From Diatrype stigma (taxonomy: Eukaryota; Ascomycota; Sordariomycetes; Xylariales; Diatrypaceae), in NCBI GenBank assembly GCA_022225965.2, contig JAKJXP020000007.1, positions 248,001 through 312,000 on the forward strand: a stretch of DNA of 64,000 nt. The letters run 5' to 3'. The notes beneath the pieces are model-generated. The model was not told where the DNA came from. It searched no databases and saw nothing but the letters and a program-made list of their open reading frames with translations. This document shows, in pieces, positions 11,393 to 22,593 of the stretch (within the stretch, counting starts at the first letter, position 1; each line of letters begins with the position of its first letter). A program made the translations under genes and the position numbers.

Positions 11393-12236
11393 TCACAAGA
11401 AGTTGCAGTTCCGCTTCTTCTTCTTAAAAGTGCGGAGGTGGCCGCCGCCGGAACCCTTGCGACTGCTTCCGCCGTCCGCACCGCCGTCGCCTTTGGACGA
11501 GCCCTTGGAGGACGACGCGGCGGCCATCGCGGCGTCGAGGTTGCGGCGGTCGTTAGCCACGACGATGTCGATAGCCTGGTCGAAGATCTCGTCGACGCCC
11601 TGCATCTCCTTGCTACTGCACTCCATGTACTGCGCGCCCATCTTCTTGGCCACCGTCATCCCCTGCTCCGCCGTCACCGGCGTCAACCCCTGCGTCTTCA
11701 GCATCTCGATGCACGTCTTCTTGCTCCGTAGGTCCGACTTGAGGCCGACGAGGATGAGGGGCGTGTACGGGCAGAAGTGGAGGACCTCAGGGTACCACTG
11801 TTTGTTGAGGTGAGGAATAATGTTAGCAGGGCTGTGTTAGTATATTTGAGGGGGGGGGGGGGGGTGGATGGCGGGGGTGGATAAGAGGGGAGAGGGGAAG
11901 GGGGGATGGGGAGGGATCAGGGGTAAGGGGTAGGGGGCAGGGGGGGCGAGGAAGAGGGGGGGCAGGAGGATCGTAAGGCAAAGGAGGACGAACCTTGTCT
12001 ATGACATTGTCGAGGGAATTCGGGCAGTCGATAGCGAAGCATACAAAAATCAAGTCGGTCTCGGGGTAGGAAAGTGGCCGCAATCTGTCGTACTCTTCCT
12101 GGCCGGCGGTATCCCATAGTGCTAGCTCGACGGTCTTACCGCTCTGTTGGTGGGTTGGGTAGGTGATGTAGTTCTCGAATACCGTCGGAACGTATTTCTG
12201 CGACAGTATTAGTATGTCCGTCTTGTCGTTCCGTTC

Positions 12237-12268
<32 letters not shown>

Positions 12269-12573
12269 ATACGCACCTCTGGGAAGTATCCTTGGCTGTA
12301 GCTGATAAGAAGGCAGGTCTTGCCGCAGCCGCCGTCGCCTACCACGACGATCTTTTTCGAGTAGGCGGGCGCCTCTGTTACATGCGTCGTGGAGGAGTCC
12401 CTGCCTGTTGATGAGCTCTTGACGGTGCTGACTGTGCCCTCGCTCGACCGTGTGCTACGCTCCGTCTTGCGCTCACCGGTCGGCCGCCGGGAAATACCAT
12501 TGTCGTACTTCTCAGTCATGGATTGTTGGCTGCTGTTGCCGTGGTACGAAGTGCGCTTCTGATGGAACGCCAT
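11393..12573 (-). CDS. RHO4: Rho4-type small GTPase
   Basis: Exons run 12573-12277, 12197-11994 and 11797-11393 (301 residues). The first 70 residues are a Ser/Thr/Lys-rich extension typical of Rho4 rather than Rho1-3 or Cdc42. The G domain follows: P-loop GDGGCGKT (79-86), switch I VPTVFENY, switch [22 protein letters not shown], and the Rho-specific [18 protein letters not shown] and LKSDLR. A Ser/Gly-rich linker leads to a polybasic KKKKR and the C-terminal CNFL box, whose final Leu suggests geranylgeranylation and membrane attachment. Rho4 acts in septum formation and cell-wall integrity in fungi. The first intron holds a GCAA repeat; the second (196 nt) is C-rich on the coding strand. 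It is divergent from elongin C. Confidence 0.93.
11850..11993. repeat. G-tract rich region inside Rho4 intron 2
   Basis: A run of about 14 G near 11850 is followed by many GGGG blocks up to 11965. On the transcript this is an unusually long pyrimidine-rich tract between the donor and acceptor. Confidence 0.8.
12237..12267. repeat. GCAA microsatellite in Rho4 intron 1
   Basis: Nearly eight tandem GCAA units lie just inside the donor of the first Rho4 intron, 10 nt from the exon. Confidence 0.95.
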
Positions 12574-13670
12574 GGCCGGGGGGGTGGGCGCGTGGTTAGC
12601 GACTATGGATGGCGTGTATGTGTGCGTGCGTGCCTATGGTATGGTATGGCCTGCAAGAGACAATCTCGGTGTTGCTTGTGTCGAATTGTTCTCGTCTGAG
12701 CCCAAGAATGTATGGGGTGCAGTTGGTGAATGAACGGGGAAGAGGGGCACGGCCAAACGCTGCGGGAGGAATGAAGCCGAGTCTCCTACCACTACTGCTG
12801 GTGCTGTTGGTAATTCCTGTAGAGAGAGAAAATGACTGGTATGCTGCATGCAAGTTCAGGCGGAATGGACTGAGGCAGGGCAGGGCAGAGCAGAGCAGAG
12901 AGATATGAGATGTCAATTGAAGGGTTGCTGGAAATCGACGGCGCGTCTGCGTTGGTTTGGGTTGCTTTGGATGTGTGTAGATAAACTTAAGCGGTGCAGG
13001 TTTCCGGTGAGGTAAGTAAAGCTCGACAGCTTTCGTCAGCTGGCTGCCCTCCCTAATCAAGTCAATAGAATCGGTGGACGATAGGTCGGCAGGGCAACCA
13101 CGTTGTCAAGTTTCAGCCATACAAAGTTGCCGCTTGATACGCCTTATCGAATCGCCCCACGCAACACCCACCGCACCGATTATCCACTCCCATTAAATAC
13201 CTTCAAGTTCGTACATACCTACATACAGCAACTACCTAGGTAGACTCCGTAACTGGTAGTTATCCCACTGCCCACCTGCGCCGGGAGTGCCAGGCAGCCT
13301 AGGCTACACTGTACTATGTATGTATGTACAGTACCTACCTGAGCGGCTGGGTTGGCTGTTGAATCAGGTACCTACCTGAACTCCTTGGGTCCTGTCCGAC
13401 AGCCTGAACGCCCGCCTCACCGACCGCTAGTTAATCTGGAGCGCCTTGAGCGCTAATCTGGAGTGCTAAATTCGGAGCACCTTCTGGTCTGGTGGGCAAT
13501 GAGGTCAGCGCCTAGGTGATCCGTGCACCGTGCTAGGTAACTACGCTAAAGGCTTCTTTAAAAAGAATTCTTCTTCGACTCGGACCGCGTTCAACCTTCT
13601 TTCCTACGACGCGTTTGGACGACGATTTCTTTTCTCGCTGCCACCTCGAGGTCATTCGCCCCCTTTAACG
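12574..13670. other. Divergent promoter region, Rho4 / elongin C
   Basis: Shared 5' region of two divergent genes. Contains one exact TACCTAGGTA palindrome (13233-13242), a GTATGTAT stretch near 13318, and an imperfect repeat CTAATCTGGAG (about 13432 and 13453). No coding frame is supported. Confidence 0.6.
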
Positions 13671-14309
13671 ATGGATCTCAGTGGAACAGAACCGAGCAAG
13701 TACATCACTCTCGTCTCGAGCGATGGATTCGAGTTCGTCGTCCTGCGGCAAGCAGCCTTCATAAGCCCCGCCATCAAGAAGATGCTCGACCCCAAGAGTG
13801 AGCATCCGCCGCTGTAGATGCCCATGAGAGGCAGGGAGTCAAAGAGCTAAGCGGGATTACTTACCAGGTCAATTTGCCGAGGCAAAGAATGCGAGATGCA
13901 ACTTCGAAGAAATCACGTAAGTCGTGGCCATCATTATGCCTGTGCTCCCCTCCCGTCATGGTATCCGCATTGTCAGTGATGAACCACATATTTCGCTGTG
14001 TTCTTACTGACAGACCATCTTCCTGGTCTGCATGACAGCCAACTACACTTGATCTGAGACACCACCCCTTGCGTCCCGCAGCTTCCTCTAGCATACCTTC
14101 GCAGAGCTTCGAGACTTCAATCTAACAAGGCTTACAGCGGAATGGTGCTCGAGAAAGTAGTCGAGTACTTCAACTACTGGTACAAGCATCGACATAGACC
14201 AGACGTGCCCGACATGGAGGTTCCTGTCGAGCTTTGCCTCGAGCTTCTGATGGCAGCAGATTACCTTGGGCTTGACAGTAAGATCGACCCCAAGCCACGT
14301 ATCACGTGA
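13671..14309 (+). CDS. Elongin C
   Basis: Exons 13671-13797, 13868-13916 and 14138-14309 give 115 residues. The sequence begins MDLSGTEPSKYITLVSSDGF and continues IKKMLDPKSQFAEAKNARC and EVPVELCLELLMAADYLGLD, the BTB/Skp1-fold signature of elongin C. Elongin C bridges cullin-based ubiquitin ligases and BC-box proteins. Its length is close to the family norm. The end is uncertain: reading on after LGLD adds SKIDPKPRIT before a stop at 14307-14309, but a GTAAGA donor at 14278 could instead splice to a short last exon. The second intron (221 nt) is long for this window. Confidence 0.88.
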
Positions 14310-14661
14310 ATGAATCCCGCAACCCTGAAACACATCGTTGATGTCCTCTTCCTAAGGATGACCTACCACCATCACGGCCAAGCAACGTCACATCGACGGG
14401 TAGACACATGGACGGACATCTAGGTGTGAATCTAAGTTCGGGACTTGTATTTCTTTTACGGCGTACTGGTTGGCATATGGCCCATGATACCACCAAGTGG
14501 ACAGGACAAGTAGCGGGAGCCTTCGGCGTAAATGCGAATGTGTTTGACTCGGCCACGGGCCTTGTCCTCGGACCTGGATCGTGACTTTTGGTAAGATCTT
14601 GCTCAGTTCGTATCTTGGACGTGTGAGTGTGTGAGTGTGAGTGAGTGTTCTGTTTGCCCTC

Positions 14662-14693
<32 letters not shown>

Positions 14694-15598
14694 ATCTATC
14701 AAGCATATGCGTCCAACACCTCTGCAATGGGTTGAATGTCTAATACGGATGGAAAAATGATTTCGTCCCCCGCACTCTGCGTGACCCGCTGTTCTCCATG
14801 AGGGTCATGCTTTTTAGGAGGGGATACAATCGCCTTGCTGAGATCTCACGTCTTGAGATGTCTTCTCAACCAACTTCGGCCACAACACGTGGCTGTATAG
14901 CTAGCCAAATACTTAAATCGATCCAAAATACAGCAGCTCGTTCATTTGCATCCTTCGAGGTCGCCTTGCCATGACTCAAAATCCGTGCTTCACGTATTCG
15001 ACACTGTGATACATGATATACCATAAGTTGAAATCATATTGCAGTCTTCACAGCTACCTAGCAGCCCTAGGTAAGGACAACGGTCGTCAGAAACTTTCCT
15101 GCGAAGCTTATCTTTCGAGCTTCCCTGTACCACCAATCCCCTTTTCGACATTGACAAGGGTATACACCATCAACCATGTAACCATTGGAGCTTGGGGTAG
15201 TTCCCCGCGCAACATGGGTTCTTTGGGGCTTAGAGTACTCCTCCCCCACGTATCACGGCTGATCTGTGTCTTCTCCTCATTCTTGGTCGGTACTACGTAG
15301 TACGTTCCATAGGACCAACCCCCGTCTCATCTAATTGGCTGCCACTGTTATACAAACCTTGTCTTATACTCGGACAAGTAATGGCATACATCAGTGCGAC
15401 TATAATTGTCCGTCGATTACCGAGATGCCGAGCACCTCCACGCAGGTATCTTCATCGACCTCATTCGTCATACCTGTAACTCATCATGTTTTCTATATAT
15501 ACGATATTGAACCAAACCATTCCGCAGCTCTAAACTTCAACACGCGGAAGCACCTGCAAACCCGGACTGACTAGGGTTCGAACTCGGCGGTCAAGAAG
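14310..15598. other. Intergenic with a 30-nt poly-C tract
   Basis: Upstream flank of the permease gene. Contains the homopolymer C run and GTGTGAGTGTGAGTG repeats; no supported frame. Confidence 0.6.
14664..14693. repeat. Poly-C homopolymer (30 nt)
   Basis: Thirty consecutive C residues preceded by GTGAGT repeats. Length may be affected by sequencing or assembly error. Confidence 0.9.
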
Positions 15599-17764
15599 AT
15601 GGCAGACCCCATCGTCTCAGAAACCCGGAAGGGGAGTGCTGATAACTCCATGGCTAAAGATATGGAGATAGGCCAGGGAACCATCGAACATCAAGAGACA
15701 AGCGCTTCGCCTGGGCCGAAGGGTCTTCCCAGCCGCGACCTTGATGTTGCTATGGCATTGTTCGATACGCCGGAGCAAATTCACGATCCACGAGATCCAG
15801 GGGAAGAACGTAGGCTAGTGAGAAAAATCGACTTCATGATACTTCCATACCTCGCCGTGTGCTACGCCTTCTTCTACATCGACAAGACCACACTTTCGTA
15901 TGCTGGTCAGAGTCCACCCCTTCGTGCGAGACTACAAGGCATATCTCTAACCGATCACAGCCATATTCGGGATTCGCCAGGATCTCGACTTGGGAGGGGC
16001 TGAGTACAACTGGCTGAGTTCAATGTTCTACTTTGGCTTCCTGTTCTGGGCCTTCCCTACCAACTTCATGATGCAGAGATTCCCGATAGGTTAGTCTTGA
16101 ATGAAAGATAATACGACGGCCCTACTCAGGTATCACTACTGACTTTGGTAGGGAAATATCTCGGCGTCAACATTTTCCTCTGGGGTTGGTGATAATATCC
16201 CTCATGCTAGAAGGCTGTCTGTCTAACTTTATGGGCAGGATTCTTCCTAATGCTCCAAGCGGCGGTAAAGAACTTTGCGCAACTGCTCGTGCTGCGGTTC
16301 CTTGCTGGTGCTGCTGAAGCTTGTGCCGATCCCTCGTTCATGCTCATCACATCGATGTGGGTAAGTAAACACTTATGTATATAAGAGAGGGCTCTTTTAA
16401 ATTGTCGGTTATTAGTACACGAGAAGGCAGCAGCCCGTGCGTATGGGATTGTGGTATACGGCGAATGGGCTTGGAATCGCTCTCGGCGGACTCCTTGGTT
16501 ATGGTTCGAACCCCCTTCCCCTTCCCCTTCCCCTTCTCCTTCCCCTCTAAAATGATGATCAAAAGCTAAACTTTTCAAACAGGCATTGGCAGCATCAAAG
16601 GCTCGCTCCCGTCCTGGAAGTACGAGTTTTTGATCATCGGCGCGCTCTGTTGCATATGGGGCACAGTCATGTTCATCTTCCTGCCGGACTCGCCCGTGAC
16701 AGCCAAGGGGCTCTCGCTGGCGGAGAAGCGCATGGCGGTCCAGCGCCTGCGGGAGAACCAGACCGGCATCGAGAACAAGCACCTAAAGGCGTACCAGGTC
16801 AAGGAGGCGTTCCGCGACATCAAGCTCTACCTCTTCTTCTTCCTCGGCGTCGTCTGCAACGTGCCGAACGGCGGCATCTCCAACTTCGGCACCCTGATCC
16901 TCCAGGGCTTCGGCTACAGCACGCTGGTCACCACCCTGTTGCAGATCCCGTACGGGGTGATCATCTCCATCAGCATCCTCATCTGCGTCTACCTCAACGA
17001 CCGTTTCGTCAACCGCCGCTGCATATTCGTCCTCGCCTTTCTCGTCCCCAATCTGGTGGGGTCCTTCGGTTTGTGCTTTTCTGATACTGGGCGGCAGGCT
17101 GAGCGCTTGGTCTTTTACTGGCTCACTGGCCCGTATAACGCAGCCTTTGTGATGATATTGTCTTTACAGACGGCCAACACATCAGGCCACACCAAGAAAG
17201 TGGTGACGAACGCGGTCCTGTTTCTTGGGTATTGCACTGGTAATGGTAAGTGTGACAAAATCTCAAATCGTCAACCTGGATCTTCCCGGTATCGTCACTC
17301 CCCATCTACAGTTGCAGAGGTGCTAACAACTTCATAGTATGTCAAGTATACCCCCACATCCCAATCACTCCCTGACCTTAGGCAACTCCATCAACCTTAT
17401 TACGAAGCCAAACCGTCCCCAATATTCGACTACTTAATCATTCGTAACCCTAGTGCAATTACAACTACTCTACGATCAAACCTGTAACGTCCAGTACTAA
17501 CGTGGGCGCTAGATCGTCGGTCCTTTCTTCTACCTAACCGAGCAGGCGCCATCTTACAGCCTTGGGATATGGTCGATGATTGTCTCACACCTTCTAGAAG
17601 TGGTGATTATCGTGACCCTCTGGACTCTCCTCAGCAGGGAGAATCGTCGAAGAGATAAGCTCCAGGCGGCGATGGAAGGGGGACTCGAGGGTCGGGACCT
17701 GGACAGCACTGCTTTTGCTGATTTGACGGACCGGGAGAACTTGAATTTCCGATATATTTACTAG
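15599..17764 (+). CDS. Dal5-type MFS permease (anion:cation symporter family)
   Basis: Exons 15599-15905, 15961-16089, 16152-16184, 16239-16360, 16416-16503, 16583-17244 and 17513-17764 give 530 residues with continuous frame. The N-terminus is cytosolic and acidic, then TM1 begins at DFMILPYLAVCYAFFYIDKT, followed by GAEYNWLSSMFYFGF, a family-typical segment, then FLPDSPVTAKGLS before the central loop. About twelve membrane helices are expected. Relatives carry allantoate, ureidosuccinate, nicotinate or other carboxylates with protons across the plasma membrane; the substrate here is unknown. The joint between exons 6 and 7 makes sense only if a nested intron is removed: GYCTGN then IVGPFFYLTEQAPSYSLGI. 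A single GT-AG intron there breaks the frame. Confidence 0.88.
17245..17512 (+). other. Spliceosomal twin intron (stwintron) in the permease gene
   Basis: The internal intron 17246-17337 (GTAAGT, branch TGCTAACA at 17321, TAG) lies between the first and second base of the external intron's donor. Removing it joins G (17245) to TATGTC (17338) and creates GTATGT; the external intron then ends at GCGCTAG (17512) after branch TACTAAC (17495-17501). The result joins AAT directly to ATC, restoring the conserved permease sequence. The competing reading is two introns around an 8-nt exon 17338-17345, which would add Val-Cys-Gln and use a weaker GTATAC donor. Confidence 0.75.
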
Positions 17765-17913
17765 GATTTCCAGTCTGAGGTCACAGAGGGGCATTGGGTA
17801 CTGCCATAGAAACATTAAATCCAGGGGTGATGGAGTTGATAGTTCTATTCGCTTGTATCTCTTTCTTACATCGCCATTTACGTTCAACTGTTTTTATGTT
17901 AAGCGTCAAAGCA

Positions 17914-18384
17914 ATGGACAAACAAAGCTACCTACTCAAGATACTCGAGACACCCGTACATCCATAGACAAGGATTCCATCGAAAGTTCTAAGAATGGAA
18001 GAAAAGTACCAGTCCTGGAAAGCCACGACGACTGAACTTATTCTAGATTCTTCAACGACCTTGAAGAAACCAAGAGTGGATGAGTACCTAAAAGGAGTCA
18101 AAGAGGAAATGGTGGCGGCAATCGTTGAAACATCTCAGCCATACCTCAGATCCTCCACCGATGAATACGTAGAGAGATTAAAGAAGATCGTCGAGGCGGC
18201 TTCCGAGAGCACGAGATGCCCACGTCCATTCGATGCGAATGCAATGGAACTTCATCATGGCGAATATCAGGGCTCTGACACAACGACGGAAGTCCTTCTG
18301 ACCGTTGCACCATCATTTCCGAAACGTGGCACATTCAAGGGGAGAGACAGAGACTATGGTATTGACGACAGTATTTACCTGTAA
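17914..18384 (+). pseudogene. Unrecognised small frame with one internal TAG
   Basis: From an ATG at 17914 (MDKQSYLLKILETPVHP) the frame meets TAG at 17965-17967 and then stays open to 18384. The longest uninterrupted part starts at 17995 (MEEKYQSWKATT) and encodes 129 residues, charged and probably helical in the middle (DEYVERLKKIVEAASES). I do not recognise the family. It may be a relic whose Gln codon became TAG, or an intact small gene starting at 17995, only 230 bases after the permease gene. Confidence 0.35.
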
Positions 18385-18832
18385 CTGGTGGGATGATAAG
18401 GTTGAGTTGTGACGACCTTCTTTGGAAGCCTGGTCTTATGACTCTCACCCAGTGCCTTGGAATGATGAGGTCCGGTGCCTTCTAGGCATATACGTAGAGA
18501 ACATTAAAGAATGTTGATATGTTCTGACTCTATGCTTCTGTTAAGTATGAAACATACGGCTAAGAAAAGACTACGTAGGATTGAGCAATGGAGGGCAAAA
18601 AAAAAAAAACAGAATATACCCAATGAGTGAGTATGTTGCCATGCTTCTCGTGAGCTATGTTAGTGCGTCGAGATGGCTTTGGGTCTTGTTTGATAACTAG
18701 CACTTATGTCCCTCAACGTGTTATAGCAATAAGTACCCCTCACTTGGACTGTTCTTACCGCATCCTAAAGAGGATTCGAGTCGCGCTAACTCTGCATCAT
18801 TAACGACTGCCTGAGTCTGAATACATTACACG
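18385..18832. other. Intergenic, no gene seen
   Basis: Upstream region of the HET gene; contains a poly-A run near 18598. No supported frame. Confidence 0.6.
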
Positions 18833-20602
18833 ATGACTGACCCGGATTGCTCAACCTCAGAGGATGAGGTACGCGTGAGAATTTGTGAACAATGCTTCGT
18901 CACAATATACTATGGAACAGGGCTCACAGACCCTACGACTCCCGAGGTTGTCAATGATGAGTCTGTATGCGAAGCATGTCGTTTGAAACGAGAAGTAGCG
19001 GAAGTAGTGAAGGCGATTAATCCCAACCACGAGCCGGATGATCACCCTGCGTTTGACATGACCACGCCACCCGGTGTTGACGATCTGCGCTGGCTAGGGT
19101 GCAAAGAAGCCAGCGACGTCGCGGACTCTTCCGATAACGCTGAGTGCTTCGATAAGATCAAGGCATGGATTGAGGACTGTTCTCAAAACCACAAGACGTC
19201 CTGCGGGCCTTCTCCAGAAAGCTCTGGCATGGTGGAAGGACCGAAGAGATTGATTGATACTGGACCTCTGGAGGGAAATATCAGCCTGAGACTCATCGAC
19301 TGGCCAGGCAGTGGAGGAGAACCCATCGAATATTGTGCGCTCAGCTATAGCTGGGGGTCCGACCCTACGGCGCACTTCACGACTACAGTAGACACTTATC
19401 AGCAGCGGCGAAACGGCTTCGAAATCACCCAACTTCCGCAAACATTAAGGGATGCCGTGGTCATCACGCGCAAAGTTGGATGCCGGTTCCTGTGGGTATG
19501 TGCCAATCCCTCTGTGTTCCTTATCTAGTTACTCGGGCACTTTGGACGCTGATAGACTGCATAGATCGACGCAGTCTGCATCATCCAGCGTGACCTTGCC
19601 GACTGGGAGGCTGAATCTCCTCGCATGCACCATATTTACGGAAATGCGTTCCTGGTCATTGCTGCCACGGAGAATACCTCACCGCGTGACGGAATCTTCT
19701 CGTCCCGCCCACCACCGGTAAAGTTCACTTTCGAAAGGGCCGGTAAGTCTTACCCGATAACCATCAGGCCAGACGACCACAGCCCCTGGCGCGAAAAGCA
19801 CCGCGTCGTGGAGACTCAGTCTGTGCCGAGGCAACCTTCGTTGCACACGCGTGCCTGGGCGTACCAGGAGAGGCTTCTCTCCACGCGCATCGTCCATTAC
19901 ACGGCGACGGAACTGGTATGGGAGTGCAACACATGCTGTCGTTGCGAGTGCTCGATAGTAGAGCAAGTTTGCCCGGGGAATGAGTACGACGCCGGGAAAA
20001 GTCTGAAAAGCCAATTCTCAGGCAATATCGGGACGAACAAGACGTGGCAGTCCGTCATCCTAAACTATAGCGTCAAGAAACTGACGGTGGGGACCGACAA
20101 ACTGCCCGCACTGGCAGGCCTCGCCAAACGTTTCGCTTCTCCCGAGATGGGCAAGTACCTGGCGGGAATATGGCACTCGCAGCTCCCAGATGCGTTGACA
20201 TGGTTTTCTTTTGGACAGAACAAGCCAGATACGTATCGCGCCCCATCTTGGTCGTGGGCGTCGGTGGATGGGGAGATCCATGGCATAGGTAGATCGGAGT
20301 TCCAGGAAGGCGTGGATTGCGTTGAGGTTCTGGAAGCGGAATGTACGCCGGCGAGCAGTGAGCCATTTGGAGCGGTCTCCGACGGCTATATAATCCTGAA
20401 GGGCTTGCTCGCGCAGCTTGGATCTGGCTTGGCTGATAGCTCTGGTGGCGAAAGTTGGGCGTTGAAGATGAAATCCTACGGGTGGTCGATGATATTGAAG
20501 AAGTCGACCAGGGTAGTAGGTGCTTGGGAGAGACTGGACGCTGAACATGTCAATGAGGACATCTTCCTTGGAAAGGAACCAAGTGTCGTCAAGATTGTGT
20601 AG
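18833..20602 (+). CDS. HET-domain (heterokaryon incompatibility) protein
   Basis: Exons 18833-19495 and 19565-20602 (566 residues), joined at CRFLW|IDAVCIIQRD, a position inside the HET domain. The three HET blocks are visible: YCALSYSWG (about residue 167), TLRDAVVITRKVGCRFLWID, and MHHIYGNAFLVIAATE; downstream TRAWAYQERLLSTRIVHY and APSWSWASVDG are also typical. HET proteins act in fungal non-self recognition, where the domain triggers cell death on incompatible fusion; most paralogues have no tested role. The N-terminus carries two CxxC pairs (Cys18/21 and 46/49) that could bind zinc, an addition not required by the domain. Confidence 0.9.
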
Positions 20603-20942
20603 GCGAGGTCACGGTCCTACTCCCGGATCTGAGACGGCGAAAGTTCAAGATGACTCTGCCCCTGCGAGCAAAAGTACGTCCAAGCAGTATAAGGCAGAAG
20701 GATGGCTGCGCATAGACGTCCAATATATAATATATATAACCGAACGGATCATATGATTCGAATTCTCTAGGTTCTCTAAATCAAATGTCATGACTCAATA
20801 CTCGAGACTTGGCCTGCACCCCCACCCCCAAGCGTGACACACTCACTACCCCTATCGCCATAGCAATCAAGCTCCGTCTAGTCAGCCAGTCGCTGAAGCA
20901 AAAAGGGCCTCCCATAGATACACACTATAAACACCTCCAACC
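20603..20942. other. Convergent intergenic spacer
   Basis: Spacer between the ends of the HET gene and the DUF1996 gene; no gene seen. Confidence 0.6.
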
Positions 20943-22593
20943 TCAAACACCCCACCCCGATACCGGATTATCCCCCGGCAGCGCCTCCAGCCACGCCTCC
21001 TCGTAATCCGGGAACGCGGACGGGATGCGGCAGGCATCGGCGGCCTCGGTCAGGGGGCCCGGGTCGGGGCAGGTGTCCATGCCCGCATCGCCGGCGTCGC
21101 AGCCGCCGATGATCTTGCGCAGCGCGGCCGTGTCCCAGCCGGCGACGAAGTCGCCGTGCAGGCTGAAGCCCGTGCGGTCGCCCGACGCGAGCACGAAGGG
21201 CTGCCTCTGCCCGTCGCGCTCCCACTCGCCCGAGAACTTGGGCGTGTCCCAGTACACCTCGTAGAAGAGGTGCGGCACGTGCGTCCACCCCGCCGGGCAG
21301 TCCTGCTTGCCCCCGCCGGCGTCGCTGGGGAACCTCATGTTGGTGGTGAAGGCGTCGAGCCCGGCGGAGGGGTCGTAGCAGGATGGGAGATGCACTAGCA
21401 CAGCAGAGCACAGCACAAAGCCAAGTCAGTTATATCTCCCTCCGTCTTTGGTGGTGCTTATGATCATGATTCCGATGATTGATTGGTCCGGTGAATTAAT
21501 AGAGTGGTAGGTAACTACTGCCCAAAGCCACGCCGAAAAACAGAGAAAGAAAAAAAGAAAAAAGAAAAAAAAAAGAAAAGGACAATATCAATAACCCCCC
21601 AGAGATTCTACTCACCATCCATCCTCAGCGGCGACGCCACGCCATCGCAGTCGACGACGGGGAACCCGACGCCCGCCCCGGTGTTTCCCGGATCCTGCAG
21701 GCCCGCGCGCGAGCCGTCGCTGCCCGGCGGGTAGCGGACCGCGCCGGCGTCGCGCGTCGGGCACGTGAACTGCACCGCCTGGATCGGGCCGCGGCTCGGG
21801 TCGAGGTTCAGGGCGCCCGAGCCCGAGGCCGGCGGCGAGCGCGTCGTCGCGTCGCCGCTGACGATCTTGAGGCCCGGCGGGAAGGGCTCGATGGGGTCGT
21901 TGGTGGGCTCGAAGCTGTGTGTGTATGTGGTTTCAATAAAAGGGGCCAAAAGTAAAAAGACATGGAATGGAATGGAGCGTCAAGTAAAGATAAACTGGGG
22001 AAAGGGGGAAATATTTTGTGGTATGCTCGTTTTCATACTTACACCACATAGGCAGTTAGAAAGGGGGAAAAGGGGGCCAGTCGGGACGACAATAAACGGA
22101 AGGGAATAGGAGATAGAGGCAGAGACAGAAATCGAGACTAGAAAGAAAAAAAGAGAAAAAGGAAAAGGTAAACGTACAAGTAGTACACCTGCATATAGAA
22201 CAGCGGGACCTGCCTGAACGAGCCGTTGCGCGGTGACTGGAAGAACAGGCGCGGGACCCAGTAGTTGCTCCTGTCGGCGTCCAGGAGCGCGTTGGTGCAC
22301 GCGGAGCCCAGCAGCTGGTCGCCCTCGATCGTCAGCCCGAAGTCGCTGCCGCCCATGACGCCGTGGCTGTGGCTCGACGCCGTCCCCGGGAACACGATCG
22401 GGTCCATCCGGCCCTCGGTCGAGAACCGCCCCGCGTCGTTGTGGAACCGGAGCACCGCGAACGTCCGGCTGTCCTTCGCCCCTGCGGCTGCGGGAGCGGG
22501 AGCGGCCGCGGCCAGTCTCGCCACGGCCACCACCAACTGCAGCAGCGCGAGGAGGGAGCCGGTGGGTGGTAATATTAGCGAAAGGGGGGACAT
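20943..22593 (-). CDS. Secreted DUF1996-domain protein
   Basis: Exons 22593-22178, 21914-21616 and 21394-20943 give 388 residues. Residues 1-32 are a signal peptide rich in Leu and Ala (LLALLQLVVAVARLAAAAPA). The domain shows FHNDAGRFSTEGRMDPIVFP, the conserved SSHSHGVMGG, then FEPTNDPIEPFPPGLKIVSG, a VHLPSCYDP motif, and FYEVYWDTPKFSGEW, all characteristic of the fungal DUF1996 family of extracellular proteins of unknown activity. Upstream ATGs in the same frame add a non-conserved stretch before the signal peptide, so 22593 was preferred. Introns of 263 and 221 nt are long for this window. The gene is GC-rich. Confidence 0.88.

Noticed and set aside
11850..11965. G-rich tract as a possible telomere-like or quadruplex element
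   Set aside because: It lies inside a Rho4 intron and is better explained as a long polypyrimidine tract on the transcript.
17338..17345. Eight-base microexon in the permease gene
   Set aside because: It would insert Val-Cys-Gln into a conserved segment and use a weaker GTATAC donor; the twin intron restores the conserved sequence exactly. Kept as the alternative to test.
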